Positions 1-11,879 of a stretch of DNA of 64,000 nt are shown here, one piece after another. Made by a program: the position numbers and the translations under genes. The stretch is from Drosophila pseudoobscura (lineage: Eukaryota > Arthropoda > Insecta > Diptera > Drosophilidae): assembly GCF_009870125.1 (NCBI RefSeq), contig NC_046683.1, positions 65,053,869 to 65,117,868 of the forward strand, in the 5' to 3' direction. Numbering within the stretch: position 1 is the first letter of the stretch; every line of letters starts with the position of its first letter. The notes under the pieces were generated by a model, which ran no database searches, was not told the origin of the DNA, and saw only the letters and a program-made list of their open reading frames with translations.

Positions 1-544
1 CTCGTTTCTCGTTTTTCGCACTGGGGTAATGCTCATTTAATGCCCACACATTAAGTATACGCAGCATGGGCCCAGCATTTCATTTATCCAAATAGTCCAT
101 TTCGATTGGGGCACCGCACCCGAAGTGGCTCCAGCAACAGCAGCTGCAGCTCCCATTATTCACTCACAATGGCCGAGAGAGAGAGAGTCTTCCTCTGGTC
201 CGGCAGTGGCGATGGCGTTGGTGATGACGCTGCCGCATCACATGGCATGGCATTCACACGCCGTAAAATCAATAATTTTGACTACGTTTCGCCTGAGCCG
301 TGAGTCAGGCCATGCAAAGTAAATGAATTGTCCAAAAGGGAACGCAAATAATGCCGGGTGTTTCGCCCGATCGATTTAATTTCCTTCGCACTACGAACAT
401 TATCAATACTCACCTGTAACGTAGCATTCCATGGGATTCATTTCCATAACATTCCACAACTGAATATTTAACTATTTCCTTAACTTTGGCCGTCAACAGA
501 ACCCAGAGACCGCGGTAGAGTTCTAAGTTTTAAGGGTCTCTGCG
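1..544 (+). other. Upstream / 5' leader region of nSyb
   Basis: No convincing coding sequence. A possible 3' splice site (CAACAG) near 488-499 would begin a leader exon running into the nSyb start codon at 545. The short open frames at 106-322 are low-complexity and are not supported as genes. Confidence 0.4.
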
Positions 545-2751
545 ATGGGCAAGAAAGACAAGAACAAGGAACCGTAAGTGCTAATCTCTGCACTCTTCGA
601 TTAGCCGGCTAGATTTTCTCCAGCACTCTCTGTGTATAGCACACACACACACGTACCGTCGAGATATTTTAAAGAATCGCTAGAACGCTAGAACGATAGA
701 AACCGTAGACCCATAGTCATAACGAAACCCCTACCTCCCATACTTTGTGTAATCCAAGTCCTGTATTTAATTTGAGCGCCCCGTTGGGAGTTGATTAGTC
801 TTGGTATTTGCCCTCCTTGTGAGCTCGTTGCATGACTAATGATTGTTCCCTGCAGGGCGGACGCTGCACCAGCTGGCGATGCACCACCTGCTGGACCTCC
901 AGCAGGCGAGGGAGGCGATGGCGAGATTGTGGGCGGACCACACAATCCGCAGCAGATTGCGGCACAGAAGCGTCTCCAGCAGACGCAGGCGCAGGTCGAT
1001 GAGGTGAGTGGAATACAATTTCGCGATTTCATGAAGAACCTTTACAAGGAGAGCTTCTGCTTCTGTTCTTCTGTCCCGCCCTTTAGGTCGTCGACATTAT
1101 GCGCACAAACGTCGAGAAGGTGCTGGAGCGCGATAGCAAGCTGTCGGAGTTGGACGATCGCGCCGATGCCTTGCAGCAGGGCGCCTCGCAGTTCGAGCAG
1201 CAGGCGGGCAAGCTCAAGAGGAAATTCTGGCTCCAGAACTTGAAGGTCTGTGTGGCGGCGTCGGCAGAGAAGTAACTAGCACTAACCCATTGTTCGGTTC
1301 CACTTGCAGATGATGATCATAATGGGCGTGATTGGCCTGGTTGTCGTGGGAATCATTGCAAGTAAGTTAATCGTGCGGAAATCCCTAGATCAGGCTGTTC
1401 TTCTTACTCACAACATGGGACACACACATCCCCTAGAGATACATACAAAGCCACCCGACACCCGACACCCAACACCCGACACCCACTCAACACGGAACCA
1501 ATATATACATCCACTTTCTATTGTTTGGTTTATTCTTGTTTAGCGCTGATTTCGTTAGCCTAAATTACGTTTATTTCGATTTACGCACACAGAGACTAAA
1601 TTTGATTTTGAATTGGTTCTTTAATTCCGCCAACTCTTTTTTTCTCTAGGTAATTTTATGTAGATTGCTAGCTATCCATTGCTAATCCATAAGAAACTAG
1701 TAACTTAGCAGCAATGCATCATCCGCAATGCAAATGCAAACGCATATCAAAAGCAATCAATTAATCAATCAATCAATCAAGCAACCCAATAAGATCCGTA
1801 ATCGAAATCGAAATCAAAACCGATATCAAATTCAATCCCATCTAAAAACTGCCATGAGTAGAGCTAAAACTCACAGTCCAACTGTTGTACGTTTGATGAT
1901 CTGATCGCTCGCTAAACCGATTCGAATTTGATGCCTTGCGAAATTTCCACCAAAAAAAAAAAACCAAAAATAAAAACCAAAAACCGATCGATCGATCAGT
2001 CAATTGCATCCATATCATGTGCTTCGACAACCACTAAAACAGTAACTACTTATATACGTATATGCCATATATGTATATGTATATGTATGTATCCGATCTG
2101 TGTGTATATCCAAAGTCCAACATCATCTGGTTCCATGCGACCACCATACGCACCATACGCAGGTTCGGTAATGATAATGATTTGATTTGATGCCAACTGA
2201 AAGTCGTGTCATACGTTGTTCTCGTTTATTATCCTTTCCTTTCCTGTAATAGTTTTGTGCTCGCCATGGATATCGGTATCGCCGGTCCCTGGTGACATGG
2301 GTGAAGGCCGGTGGCCGATGGCTGATCCGATATTCGTGTGTGTACCCGTTAGCGTTATCCTTAAGAACCCTAAGTTCTCTGTTTCGACTAGCTAGCGTAT
2401 AACCCGTAAGCCGTAATTATCTGTGGTTTGTTCCGTACTTCGTTTCGTTTTGTTTTGTTCGGATATTGGCGCTCCACAACTCTTCAGCAGATACACAAAA
2501 TGTGCCATTGTCCAGTGTAAAAAATACTCGTATCCACAAGTAAACGTAGCTCGCTCTCCAAGACTCAAAGAAAACGCAAAGGCCGTCAAGCCGAACAGTG
2601 AAAATCCACTTGTACTTGTAGCTGTGCTCACTGTACCACCAACTGTACCACCTGTACCCACTGTACCACCTGTACCACAGCAGCTGCCTAAAGCACTGCA
2701 AATCTTTTATGAGTTCTTAATATGATTTACAAATATTTTCTCTGATTTCCA

Positions 2752-2787
<36 letters not shown>

Positions 2788-4579
2788 GGACACCTGATAT
2801 ACGTACATATACATACGTTGCCACTGATACACAATATTTTTTGGAACAATTACAGAGAAAGACGAGAAAGAGTAATACACTGAAAGCATTAGCTTTGTAC
2901 AATTTTTTTAACCATAAGAAATACAGTTATTCAATACAGTTTTTCCCCAAAAAAAAAAAACATATTATTTGTGAGGTAAAAACAACAGCAAAACTCTTTC
3001 CGTTACTCATCCGCAAATCTTATTGCTAGGTGCACCCAAAATATCTCTCTCTCTCTCTCTCTCACACTGTCTCTTTTGTTTGGTTCATTTCTCCGTTTCA
3101 TAAAAACTGAGAGATTTTTTGTTTTGATTTGATTCAGTTTTGTCAACTAATATCGCTTGTTTCGAAATAGAAAATAGAAAAACAAAAAACAAATGCAATT
3201 CACGAACAAAAATTTCTCGTAGAACCGTACATGTCGGATGATGCTGCTGCTCCGCCACCTCCTGCTTTGCAGCAGCAGGTGGTACCGGCACCAGCATCCG
3301 CACCAGCATCTGCACCAGAATCAGCACTACCACAACTACAACAACTACAACAACAACAACAACACCATACACAAAAATCTGAACCACCAACACTCGAGAA
3401 ACCATTGGCTGAGAAATTGACCGACAATCCACAGAGTCCGTCGGATGAAGTGGCGACAGGACAATAGGACGATCTCTCAAAAACAAACCAAACCAAAAAA
3501 AAAAAGAAAAATATATATATATATACAGCAACAACTACAGCAAACTAATCAACCAATCAATTAATCAACCCATCGATTAACCAATAACTACATCAATAGA
3601 AACCATAATCAAAATTAGCCGAAAAGAAAAAGAAAAGAAAAAGAAAAACAAAACAAAAATTAACCATTTCACACCACCTTCTTTGTAACATTGAACATTG
3701 AAACAAAAACGATCTTTTCGAACACTGTAAGCAAACAACAAACGCAAAAGCAACATTAACCTGTGCTGTGCGCTTCTTCTTCTTCTTACACCCGTTTCCG
3801 TTCCGTTTCCGCTGTCCTGTTACGCTGTCTTCTGTTACCGTTAGCGTTAGCGTTACCGTTGCCCCCCGTTAACGTTTACTTATAATTTTAGCTGCATGTT
3901 TGTGCGATGTGTTTCGATGTCTACTACGTGTGCTTAGTATCCTTATCGTTATGGTTGTATAATTTCGTTTTGGTATTCTTTTTCGATGTTGTTGATAAAG
4001 ATATTCTGTTAACCGCATATGTACACACCTCTGTACATATGTACCCGTATTTTTTGTGCACAAAAGTCTAGGCGGAGGCTGGGGGATACAGCCAAGAGTC
4101 CTGTCCCGCGGGGGATTGTCTTTGAATGTACATACATACGATAATGATGTACCCTCGTGGGCGTTGCATTTGCCCCTCCATCCCCATATCCATATGCTAC
4201 TACTCCCCGATGTTCCCTGATATTCATAACTGAGCTTTTAACCATTGAAGTGTAATATGTTTTGGCGTATATCCGTGTATCGGTGTAATTGTCACTCCAT
4301 TGAGATTCAATCTCAATCACTACCCACCTGTTCGGGCCACATTTGACTAACTCTCGCTCTCTCGTTCTCTCCTTCTGTTGCCCCGACCCGTCCACAGATA
4401 AGCTGGGACTCATAGGCGGAGAGCAGCCACCGCAGTACCCTCAGTATCCACAGTACATGCCGCCACCGCCGCCACAGCAGCAGCAGCCAGCCGCCGCCGG
4501 AGGACAGTCGGCGCTGGTCGATGGAGGAGCCGGCACCGGAGCCGGGGCCGGGGCCTATCCGGAGCATGGCGGCGCATAA
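545..4579 (+). CDS. nSyb: Neuronal synaptobrevin (synaptic vesicle v-SNARE), canonical isoform
   Basis: Exons 545-573, 856-1003, 1087-1245, 1310-1361 and 4398-4579 join in phase to a 189-residue protein. It has a Pro/Gly/Ala-rich N-terminus, a complete R-SNARE helix (exons 2-3, [20 protein letters not shown] onward, with the central Arg in [16 protein letters not shown]), a basic WLQNLK juxtamembrane stretch and one C-terminal transmembrane anchor ([17 protein letters not shown]). A short proline-rich luminal tail starts [13 protein letters not shown]. The family protein sits on synaptic vesicles and pairs with syntaxin and SNAP-25 to drive neurotransmitter release; it is the target of tetanus toxin. 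Exon 1 encodes only [10 protein letters not shown], so exon 2 could also be joined to another first exon supplying a Met; none was identified here. The long last intron (1362-4397) holds alternative 3' exons. Confidence 0.93.
1544..1563 (+). CDS. nSyb: Alternative nSyb last exon, tail TLISLA
   Basis: A strong pyrimidine tract and TTTAG precede this short exon. Joined to the phase-1 donor at 1361 it adds six residues (TLISLA) and a TAA stop just after the membrane anchor. That would give a synaptobrevin with almost no luminal tail. Inferred from splice signals and phase only. Confidence 0.4.
1650..1663 (+). CDS. nSyb: Alternative nSyb last exon, tail SNFM
   Basis: A run of T/C (CTCTTTTTTTCTCTAG) precedes the exon. 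In phase with the donor at 1361 it adds SNFM and a TAG stop, again ending the protein right after the transmembrane segment. The acceptor is among the best in this intron. Confidence 0.45.
2550..2725 (+). CDS. nSyb: Possible alternative nSyb last exon, Val/Pro repeat tail
   Basis: An AG at 2548-2549 opens a 58-codon frame that is in phase with the donor at 1361. It reads [16 protein letters not shown], then a [15 protein letters not shown] repeat, and ends with a stop after YEFLI. The acceptor has a weak pyrimidine tract, so this is tentative. The proline-rich character resembles the canonical tail. Confidence 0.3.
2755..2785. repeat. (AC)n microsatellite
   Basis: About fifteen AC dinucleotides in the nSyb last intron, just after the candidate exon ending at 2725. 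Confidence 0.9.
3223..3467 (+). CDS. nSyb: Possible alternative nSyb last exon, Gln/Pro-rich 80-residue tail
   Basis: The acceptor TTTCTCGTAG at 3213-3222 opens a frame in phase with the donor at 1361. It reads [19 protein letters not shown], then Ala/Pro and Gln repeats, and ends [15 protein letters not shown]...[10 protein letters not shown] before TAG. The tail looks protein-like (acidic, Glu/Pro/Ser) rather than random. An internal ATG at 3231 would also allow an independent 78-residue ORF, but phase agreement with nSyb favours an isoform tail. Confidence 0.4.
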
Positions 4580-6880
4580 GTAATTCTGGACGGCATTTAC
4601 CTGTAAAGCCAAGCAAAGAACGTTTCTTGATTACACACAAAAACAAACAAAAATATAATCTGCAAAACCCAAGAACCGACAAAAAAACTCCCCCCCAAAG
4701 GGAAAACTCAGTTATACTAGAAAAATCTCGAGAATTGCAAAGAAGTCAATAAAATAATATGTTTTCCCACTTAAAAGACGACGAACATGACGGCTTTGAG
4801 TAAATGCAGTCATAATATTAACACTAAATCTAAATCTAAAGAACGCTCCGGACAAAATGAAGTTGTTGCTAATTTGTTTATGGTTACATTATTTCATGCA
4901 TAAAAAGGTATATATAAAGATAAATATAAATATATAAATATATATGGGTACTTGAATATTTACGAGTAAATCTAACAAAACAACTAGTAAACTATGCTAT
5001 ATAACTACGACTATATTGTACTTAACATGTATGTATGTATCTCGGGGCTGGGCCGGTGCGAGGCCAGCGCGAGGACCGGGCCTGGTCGCTCCCGATAATA
5101 GCAACTCTTTGAACTCAGTTTCCTTAGCAAATCTACTAGTATCGATTTCGAACAGTTTTTCGGAACAAAGCCCAAAGCAAAGAAGACACTCCCGAGAACG
5201 AAACCAAATCAAAGCTTTTGTTCCTAAGTAAAAGTTACGCAAAATATAAATATTTGAAGTGTATAATCCAAAAAAAAAACCAAAAACCAAAAAAGAAAAA
5301 GAACAACAACAACAGCAAAATCGAGCAATTGATTAATGTATTGTATTCGTAAAACTTTATGTGCAACCCAGAATATTGAGGAGCTAAATGTAGTAGCGGA
5401 ATGAACAGAAACCAAAGAGAAGAGGAAGGGAAACAAAGAGAATGGAAAGGAAAAGAAAGGAAAAGAAAAGGATAAGGATGATGGAGGATACTAGTGAAAA
5501 TATACAAAAGAAAACCAAAAACCAAAGAATGAGAATTAGTTTGCAGTTATATGTTGTCTGAATTATTGTGCAATCATTATTGTTGTGTTTGAAATAAAGA
5601 CACAAGATCGAGGATCGAGGATCGAGAAGGATCCGATTCGGTTGAAAGATGAAACCAGACAGTTCAACGATTAAATTAAGCGCTAGACACACAATATGTT
5701 GGTTATGACCAGTTTTATTTGACAGAAGAAGCAGAAACAGAAGAAGACAGACAGAAGCATATGTATGTATATTTCAATGTTATAAGTAATAAACGAAAGC
5801 GGATACATAGGGCCTACTATATGTATAGGCATTCATATATGTATGTGTAACGTGTAACGATATGATATTTAGATCTCACACACTCCACTCCACTCCACTC
5901 CACGCCACCCCGAACCACGAACCCCGAAACCCAAACCTCCACCTCCACCTCAGACCCATTCCGATCGAGTAGTAACCAACTTTGAGACAACACTCTTAGC
6001 ACATATTGTACTTACCTTGTTCTAAAAATACGAACGTATATTAACAATTAATGTATTAACTAATTGATTCAAGAAGCGCCTGCCCAAAGTGCTTTGCCTA
6101 CTAACAAAATAAGGCACAAACAAAATCGAAACTACTTAAAACAAAAACAAAAACTAAAACGAAAACGAAGACAACAACAAAAACAAAAACAAAAACAAAA
6201 ACAGGAAAACAAATGAATATGAAAATGAAAATGATAATGAAAAACGGGGAGAACCGAAATCTAAGACCCAAAGTGCAGGTATTTTTAGCAATATTCGTAG
6301 CGTGTACAATATGTCGCCCTTAAAGCTTAATCAAATCTCGTTCAATGTCCATTACTACTACAATATCACCAAAACACCCACAAACACTCACACACACACA
6401 CACACACCTTTCACATGCATATAACCATTACCAACTACGGAATCAATATAATAATCAATGAAAAATGTTTAGAAAGCGTTTCGGTTTTTGTTTGGATTTT
6501 AACCCGAAAACAAAATGTATACACACACACACATACACACGATCACAGATGGACAGACAGACAGACAGACAGACAGAGAGACAGACAGAAAGAAGTATTC
6601 AAAATGAAAGGAGAGAAAAAGCCGGAGTTTCGGGCATACGGCCGTACTCCCAATTGAGAGGCGGCACAACAGAGCAATCAGAATGTGAGATGGACAGAGA
6701 GAGACAATGCGGAACATACAAACAAATGGAAAAGAAAAAACCCCCCACAAACCACAGATGGAAAATGAGAGTAAATATATATATGAACCGTATATAAACA
6801 ATAATATTACTAATTAATTTAATGATTAATTGCACCCCGAAAATACATAATTATTTAAATAAATAAATAAAAACAAGCAA
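4580..6880 (+). other. nSyb 3' untranslated region with several polyadenylation signals
   Basis: AT-rich DNA without long open frames. AATAAA-type signals occur at 4748-4753, 5593-5598 and in a TAAATAAATAAATAAA run near 6855-6871. This suggests alternative 3' ends, as is common for neuronal fly genes. It includes AC and GACA microsatellites near 6388-6408 and 6549-6590. Confidence 0.55.
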
Positions 6881-8063
6881 AACTGTCTTTTAAATTGATG
6901 TTGCAAAAGTCTGACTAACAAGATTGAGGATTCTTAAGGACCCTCAAGATTCAGGTAATCTGTGAGAGACGAATCTTTGATAGATGGGTAGATCTGTATC
7001 TGTTTAGTAGATCTGATATCTACGACTACGTCTCGTAAGCTCCAAGAGCGAGGCTTTCATACAAGAGGTAGGGCTATTAGGATCTGCGTAACCTTAAAGA
7101 TTAAGATATGCTTTATCTTGTACACGAATAGACAGGTTAAAAATAGAATTCGGCGAAAAGTATAGCATATTTTTGAGCGCCGGGATGGCAGCCAAAATGC
7201 GCACTTGACACTAGAATAGAAAAGGGATACGCTACGTCTCGGTACTCGGGCACACGTGGATGCATACATAAATAACAATTGGGGCAAAGACAGAGCCGGA
7301 GCCGGAGCCAGCCAGAAATTATGGATAATGGAAATAAACCCGAGTCTGAGGTGCGACGCATAGATTTAAATCAGCCACAAAGGGGGATGGGGATGGAGAG
7401 ATACGGATATGGCTGGGGGGAGGCAAGGCAAGGAGGAGACTGAGGCCGAGGCGCCTGTTTATTATGCTTGCCACACCTGATTAAAATCTATTGACAATGC
7501 AGTCGACGACAAAATTGGAGCAGCACTAACAAGGGCCCCCCACAAAGGAAGGAGCAGAAGTGTTGAGCACCTTGCCGGCCGTGCCGGTCCCGTTGCCGTG
7601 CTTCGTGCCGCGACCTCCCACTTAATGAAACCCAATTACTGACGGGGGCCGTTGGCCAAATCCTGGAGGCGGATGGCAAACAATAACAGCTGCAGAGAGT
7701 CGTCAAGTCGAAGGCCCAGCTGCTGGGGCTCGCACCTGTAAACGTTGTTTGCCCTTTTCCGGCGATTCGTTGATACCCAGTAAGATGCGGGTAGATATAT
7801 TATAGAACTAACTAAAATAAATAAACCATAAGGAAATTATCAAATTAGTCGTATTGTTATGGCGCTTCCCTGGGTATCTGCCAGTCGAGGCACACGACAG
7901 AGGCGGTTCTACTTGTTTATTATTATTAACTTCGTTGTCATTTCCTTTCAAGGACATGCGCAAACACCCCCACTGCCACCCACACCCACACCCCTACCCA
8001 CACGACCATCATCCCCATCTCCGGCTGCACTGAGAGGGATACTCGGCCGTATCTCTGTCCGTG
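6881..8063. other. Intergenic, no gene seen
   Basis: No frame with coding character. GC content rises from about 7150, and polypyrimidine and CACCC-type low-complexity sequence near 7960-8010 leads into the core promoter at 8064. Confidence 0.5.
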
Positions 8064-8100
8064 TATAAATAAGGGGCAACCTTTGCGCACAGCCTCAGTT
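8064..8100 (+). promoter_or_regulatory. TATA plus initiator core promoter
   Basis: TATAAATA begins at 8064 and an insect initiator match TCAGTT lies at 8095-8100 with its A at 8097, 33 bases downstream, which is the normal spacing. A good splice donor (AG/GTAGGTAA) at 8383 could close a leader exon. The target is probably the PHD gene at 9443 or carboxylase further downstream; this is inference. Confidence 0.5.
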
Positions 8101-9442
8101 GGTGGACCGCGTTGCCTCCGTGTGTCCCTTTTCCCAGTTGCTCTCTGGCGTGAAGCGAGAGTGTTTCCGTTGCGGCTGCCAACTGTTGCAAGGCGTGGAA
8201 GAAGGAGTAGACGAAGGAGTAGGAGTAGGAGTGCCTTTACTTAAATTAAAAATTCAAGCGGAAAATTGTCATTTTCGAAGGAAAGCCCATTTAAAGATCA
8301 CATCACAGGACTTGGATGTGCCACCTTAAGTGATAATTCTACAGAAAGGATCTCCTCCATATAAAACAACTGAGATTCCAAGGTAGGTAACATTTTCCTG
8401 TTTATAAGCTTAAACCCGTTGAAAACTCTGCTGGAAGTTCGAAAATAATTGAGAACACAAAACTTATCAACACTGAATACTCCCCGGGACGAGGCGCCGT
8501 GCAGAGCAGCCCTAATCGAATTACGAACAGGGTTGCCATGGCGCATTTTGCAAACGAAATGCATTGTTTTTATTTTCCCTGCAACCGAGAGAGAGCGCAA
8601 CAAACTCGTCGCCAGCGATGGCAATCATATGGCGAAAATAGCGGTTAAAAGCCACCCCAAGACACGTTGGCCAGCCAGGCCAGGGTATCCATGTTGAAGG
8701 TAAGGCGGTCCTAGCGCTCTCTTCGCAGGCGACCGCCAGTCTGTTTGCCAATATTTCGCTTCTCGGAGAGCAGCCATACCCTGGCTGGCTAGTCACCGAA
8801 CAGGCAGCTTTCATGGGGGTTGTTGGTTGCTTTTTGCTGGTGGCTGATTACTAGTTCGTTCTGCTCCGGCCAAGTCGATTCTGTATTCTGTCCAGTCATT
8901 CTGCAAACTTCGGAGCGTACGGTTCTCGAGTTCTTTTGTCGGTCGCGTTTCTCTCTTCCCCTCTCGATTTCAGCAATCTTCTCACACACACACACACACC
9001 ACACTCACTGTCACTGATTGCCCCGATTGCCAGTCGCCAGTCAGTCAGTGCAGCGGTCAGAAAGAGAAAGAGCCAGAGCCAGAGTCAGAGCCAGACAGAG
9101 GCAGAAAAGAAAACCAACCTCGGACTTTCGCTCAAACTATATTTCGCAGTGTTCTTGTTGTTTTTGTTGTTTTCCCTGCTGATGGCTGTTGGCGTATAGC
9201 TGTTGTGTGTATAACTAACTGTAAATTGCCGCTGTTGCTGTCTCGCTTCCGTGCGCTGCGCCTGCCTGCCAGCCTGCCAGCCTGCTGCTTGTGTGTGTGT
9301 GTTTTCTCGACATTCTCCCTTCCCCCGTCTGCGTCTGGCATACCACGTCACGTCAGTCCCCGAGATTGAGATTGCACAGAACCAGAGCCAGAGCCTAAAC
9401 CAGAACCGAAGTCGCAAAGGAAACGAAAACCGCATCATCGCA
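8101..9442 (+). other. Leader / upstream region of the PHD-type gene
   Basis: Candidate leader exon 8097-8382, then low-complexity sequence with CAGCC/CAGAG repeats around 9060-9110 and 9370-9410. The frame is open upstream of the chosen ATG at 9443 (from 9251) but encodes Cys/Ala/Pro-rich, non-conserved-looking sequence, so 9443 is preferred as start. Confidence 0.4.
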
Positions 9443-10141
9443 ATGGCCGAAAACTGCCCCAAGTGCAAGAAATCAATCAACGGGAAGGAGGCCGGGTTCA
9501 TAATCTGCAACTCGGACGACTGCCGAAAGAAGTTCCATCGCACGTGCGTGAACATCGACGACGCCGTGTACGATGTCATCCAGAAGAACCCGATGGTTTC
9601 GTTCAACTGCGACGAGTGCAAAAATCAATCGCCACGGGCGCTCTCGTCGAAGCTGCACACCATCGAGGAGAAGGTGAACAAGGTGTGCAATGGCATCAAC
9701 CAGATCCAGGGCCGGATGTACCAGCAGTACTTCCAGTTCGGCAACCAGCCACCCATGCAGCAGGCCAGCGCTCTGGACACCACCAAGAAGCATCCGCAGC
9801 AGAACAACCTCATCGTGGTCGGCAACAACTGCAATTCGGATCGATTGCAGGTCGTCTGCGACTACGGCCGCTGGGTGCAGGTGGGGAAATTCGCCACGAA
9901 CACCAGCGAGGAGGATGTCATCGACCACCTGGCCGAGGAGCTAAAGATCAACAAGAACCTGGTCAAGTGCACCAAACTGGTCAAGAACGATGCCAATCTT
10001 TCGCAGTTATCGTACTGCAAGTTCAAGATCTCCATTCCGGACTATCGCTTCAACGAGCTCTTCAATGAGGCGATCTGGCCCAGCGGAGTTATGGTCAGTC
10101 CCTTCACTCCCCGCTCCCAGCTGAATCAGAATCGTCTATAG
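9443..10141 (+). CDS. PHD-like zinc finger protein with non-LTR ORF1-like C-terminal domain
   Basis: Intronless, 232 residues. Residues about 4-60 form a C4HC3 PHD-type finger (CPKCKKSI, CNSDDC, FHRTC, FNCDEC). Then comes a short helix (LSSKLHTIEEKVNKVCNGI), likely coiled coil, and a Gln-rich linker. Residues about 140-225 (GRWVQVGKFATNTSEEDVID ... CTKLVK ... WPSGVMVSPFTPR) resemble the domain found after a PHD finger in ORF1 proteins of arthropod non-LTR retrotransposons. No reverse transcriptase, poly(A) tail or target duplication is next to it, so it looks like a single-copy domesticated gene rather than an active element. Function unknown; nucleic-acid or chromatin binding is inferred from the fold. 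The reading frame is intact with good codon bias. Confidence 0.8.
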   Translation: MAENCPKCKKSINGKEAGFIICNSDDCRKKFHRTCVNIDDAVYDVIQKNPMVSFNCDECKNQSPRALSSKLHTIEEKVNKVCNGINQIQGRMYQQYFQFGNQPPMQQASALDTTKKHPQQNNLIVVGNNCNSDRLQVVCDYGRWVQVGKFATNTSEEDVIDHLAEELKINKNLVKCTKLVKNDANLSQLSYCKFKISIPDYRFNELFNEAIWPSGVMVSPFTPRSQLNQNRL

Positions 10142-11879
10142 AGGGAGGGGTACGGCGGCCGGGAGAGTGGTGACACCAGGGTTAGGGTGAAGCCGCCGTG
10201 TGAGAAGTGAGAGAGACCGCCGCCGTAACAGAGAGAGAGAGAGAGAGAGGCCCGAAAAAGAGAGAGAGAGTTGGCGCACGGAACTGCATTGAGGCGGCCT
10301 GAAACTCGCAAGGGATGATTTCCGGCCAGCGATAAAAACAACAACTGCAACCGACTGTCGTCGGGTCGTGCCGTGCCGTGTCGTGTCGGATCGGGTCGGA
10401 GTGGGGGAGTGGGGTTGTTGCCCCCATTGTATGCAAATTTTTGACACTCAAAACCCTTGTCTAAATCTTTCAAAGCTTACCGAACCTATCTAAAAAATGA
10501 AAACCAAAAGCAGCAAATTTATTGAATTAACTTTGAAAATGCATTTTAAAATGTTTTAGCGTTGCGTAAATATCGACAAATGATAGACAAACAAAACTAA
10601 AAAAAAGTATTTTAATGGCAACTCACAGTAAAATAGAATGTGAAGCAAAATATTAGTCATTTATGCATAACTGTCGTACTTAAATTAAAGTAAACCCGCC
10701 CCTGCCCCCAAAACTAAGCGTATTAGACACAGCGATTAAAATTGAAGCTACTATTTAAACCGCCTCCGGAGTCCGGAGACCGGACCGGAAACGAAATCCC
10801 AAACCCAAACCCCCCACATTCTTTTATCAAAGATTATTTCTTAAACATTATTGTACTACTTCCGAATACGAATACGAATACGAATACGAATATGTATGTA
10901 TGTATGTGTATATGTATTTCCAAATTGGAATTCTACATTATATATAGTTTCACGAGAAATCGATAGCAAGTCCTACTATATTGCATGTGTACGGCATCTA
11001 ACCAATTAAGTACTTAACCAAGTAAACAAGTAACCAAACCAAAAGTATATTCAAGCAGTCGACGGCTTATATTGTATTGTATTCGTATATATGTATGGTA
11101 GTTTGAGGCATTTTCAAAGCTTGTTCCCAACAAAGTTTGGAAATTTTGCAAACCAATGCACAGGACACTGGCAAATTGTAAAACCCGTTTAAATTCAGAA
11201 CAGAAATATATGTATTTGTGTATTCGAAGGTGTACTATACTCGTATAAGCAGGAACAGAAACCCCGAAACGGAAACCGAAACCGAAACCGAAACAGCAAA
11301 ACACATTGGAACCGATATCGGAATAGAAAGCCCTTAAAAAAAATACAACAATAACACGGTTCCACACGGCTCATCATGTTTGCTGCTTTTTAATCAAACA
11401 AGAATTCGATACGAAGCTGGGCAAATTTGTTGCAATATTTACTCAAGAATCGAGTATAATGAGTGTAATTGATATATTTTTTTACGCGAAGCGAACCCGT
11501 TTCGCTCTCCAAACAGCAATATTTTCAATGGCCACGGTCGCGTCGTAGTCATACCCATCCGACTCCCATTTCCCAACGCCCATTCGATGTGAGAATGGGA
11601 AATGGCAGCTGGGGCAGCTGGGGCAGCCGTGCTGTGGTCCGCACCCAATAAAGTTCAGAACAAACCGTAGATAATTATGCAAGAGTCAGCAAACGAAATG
11701 TAAAACACACATATATTATATATTTAGTATACAACAATATGCATGCATGTATTTATGTCAACTTTTTCAATAAATTCTAAAGAAAAAACACCCTAAAACC
11801 GCCGAATGTTTGCAATCGTGGGACACTTGTTTGTTTATCCTCCACCTAATAACACACGCCCATGTTTTCAGGACAGGCC
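10142..11879 (+). other. 3' region of PHD-type gene and spacer to carboxylase
   Basis: No coding sequence. AATAAA signals lie at 11647-11652 and 11769-11774. Simple repeats include (GA)n near 10230-10270, CGAATA units near 10863-10890 and ACCGAA units near 11268-11295. A 3' splice site (TGTTTTCAG, ends 11871) precedes the carboxylase start codon. Confidence 0.45.
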
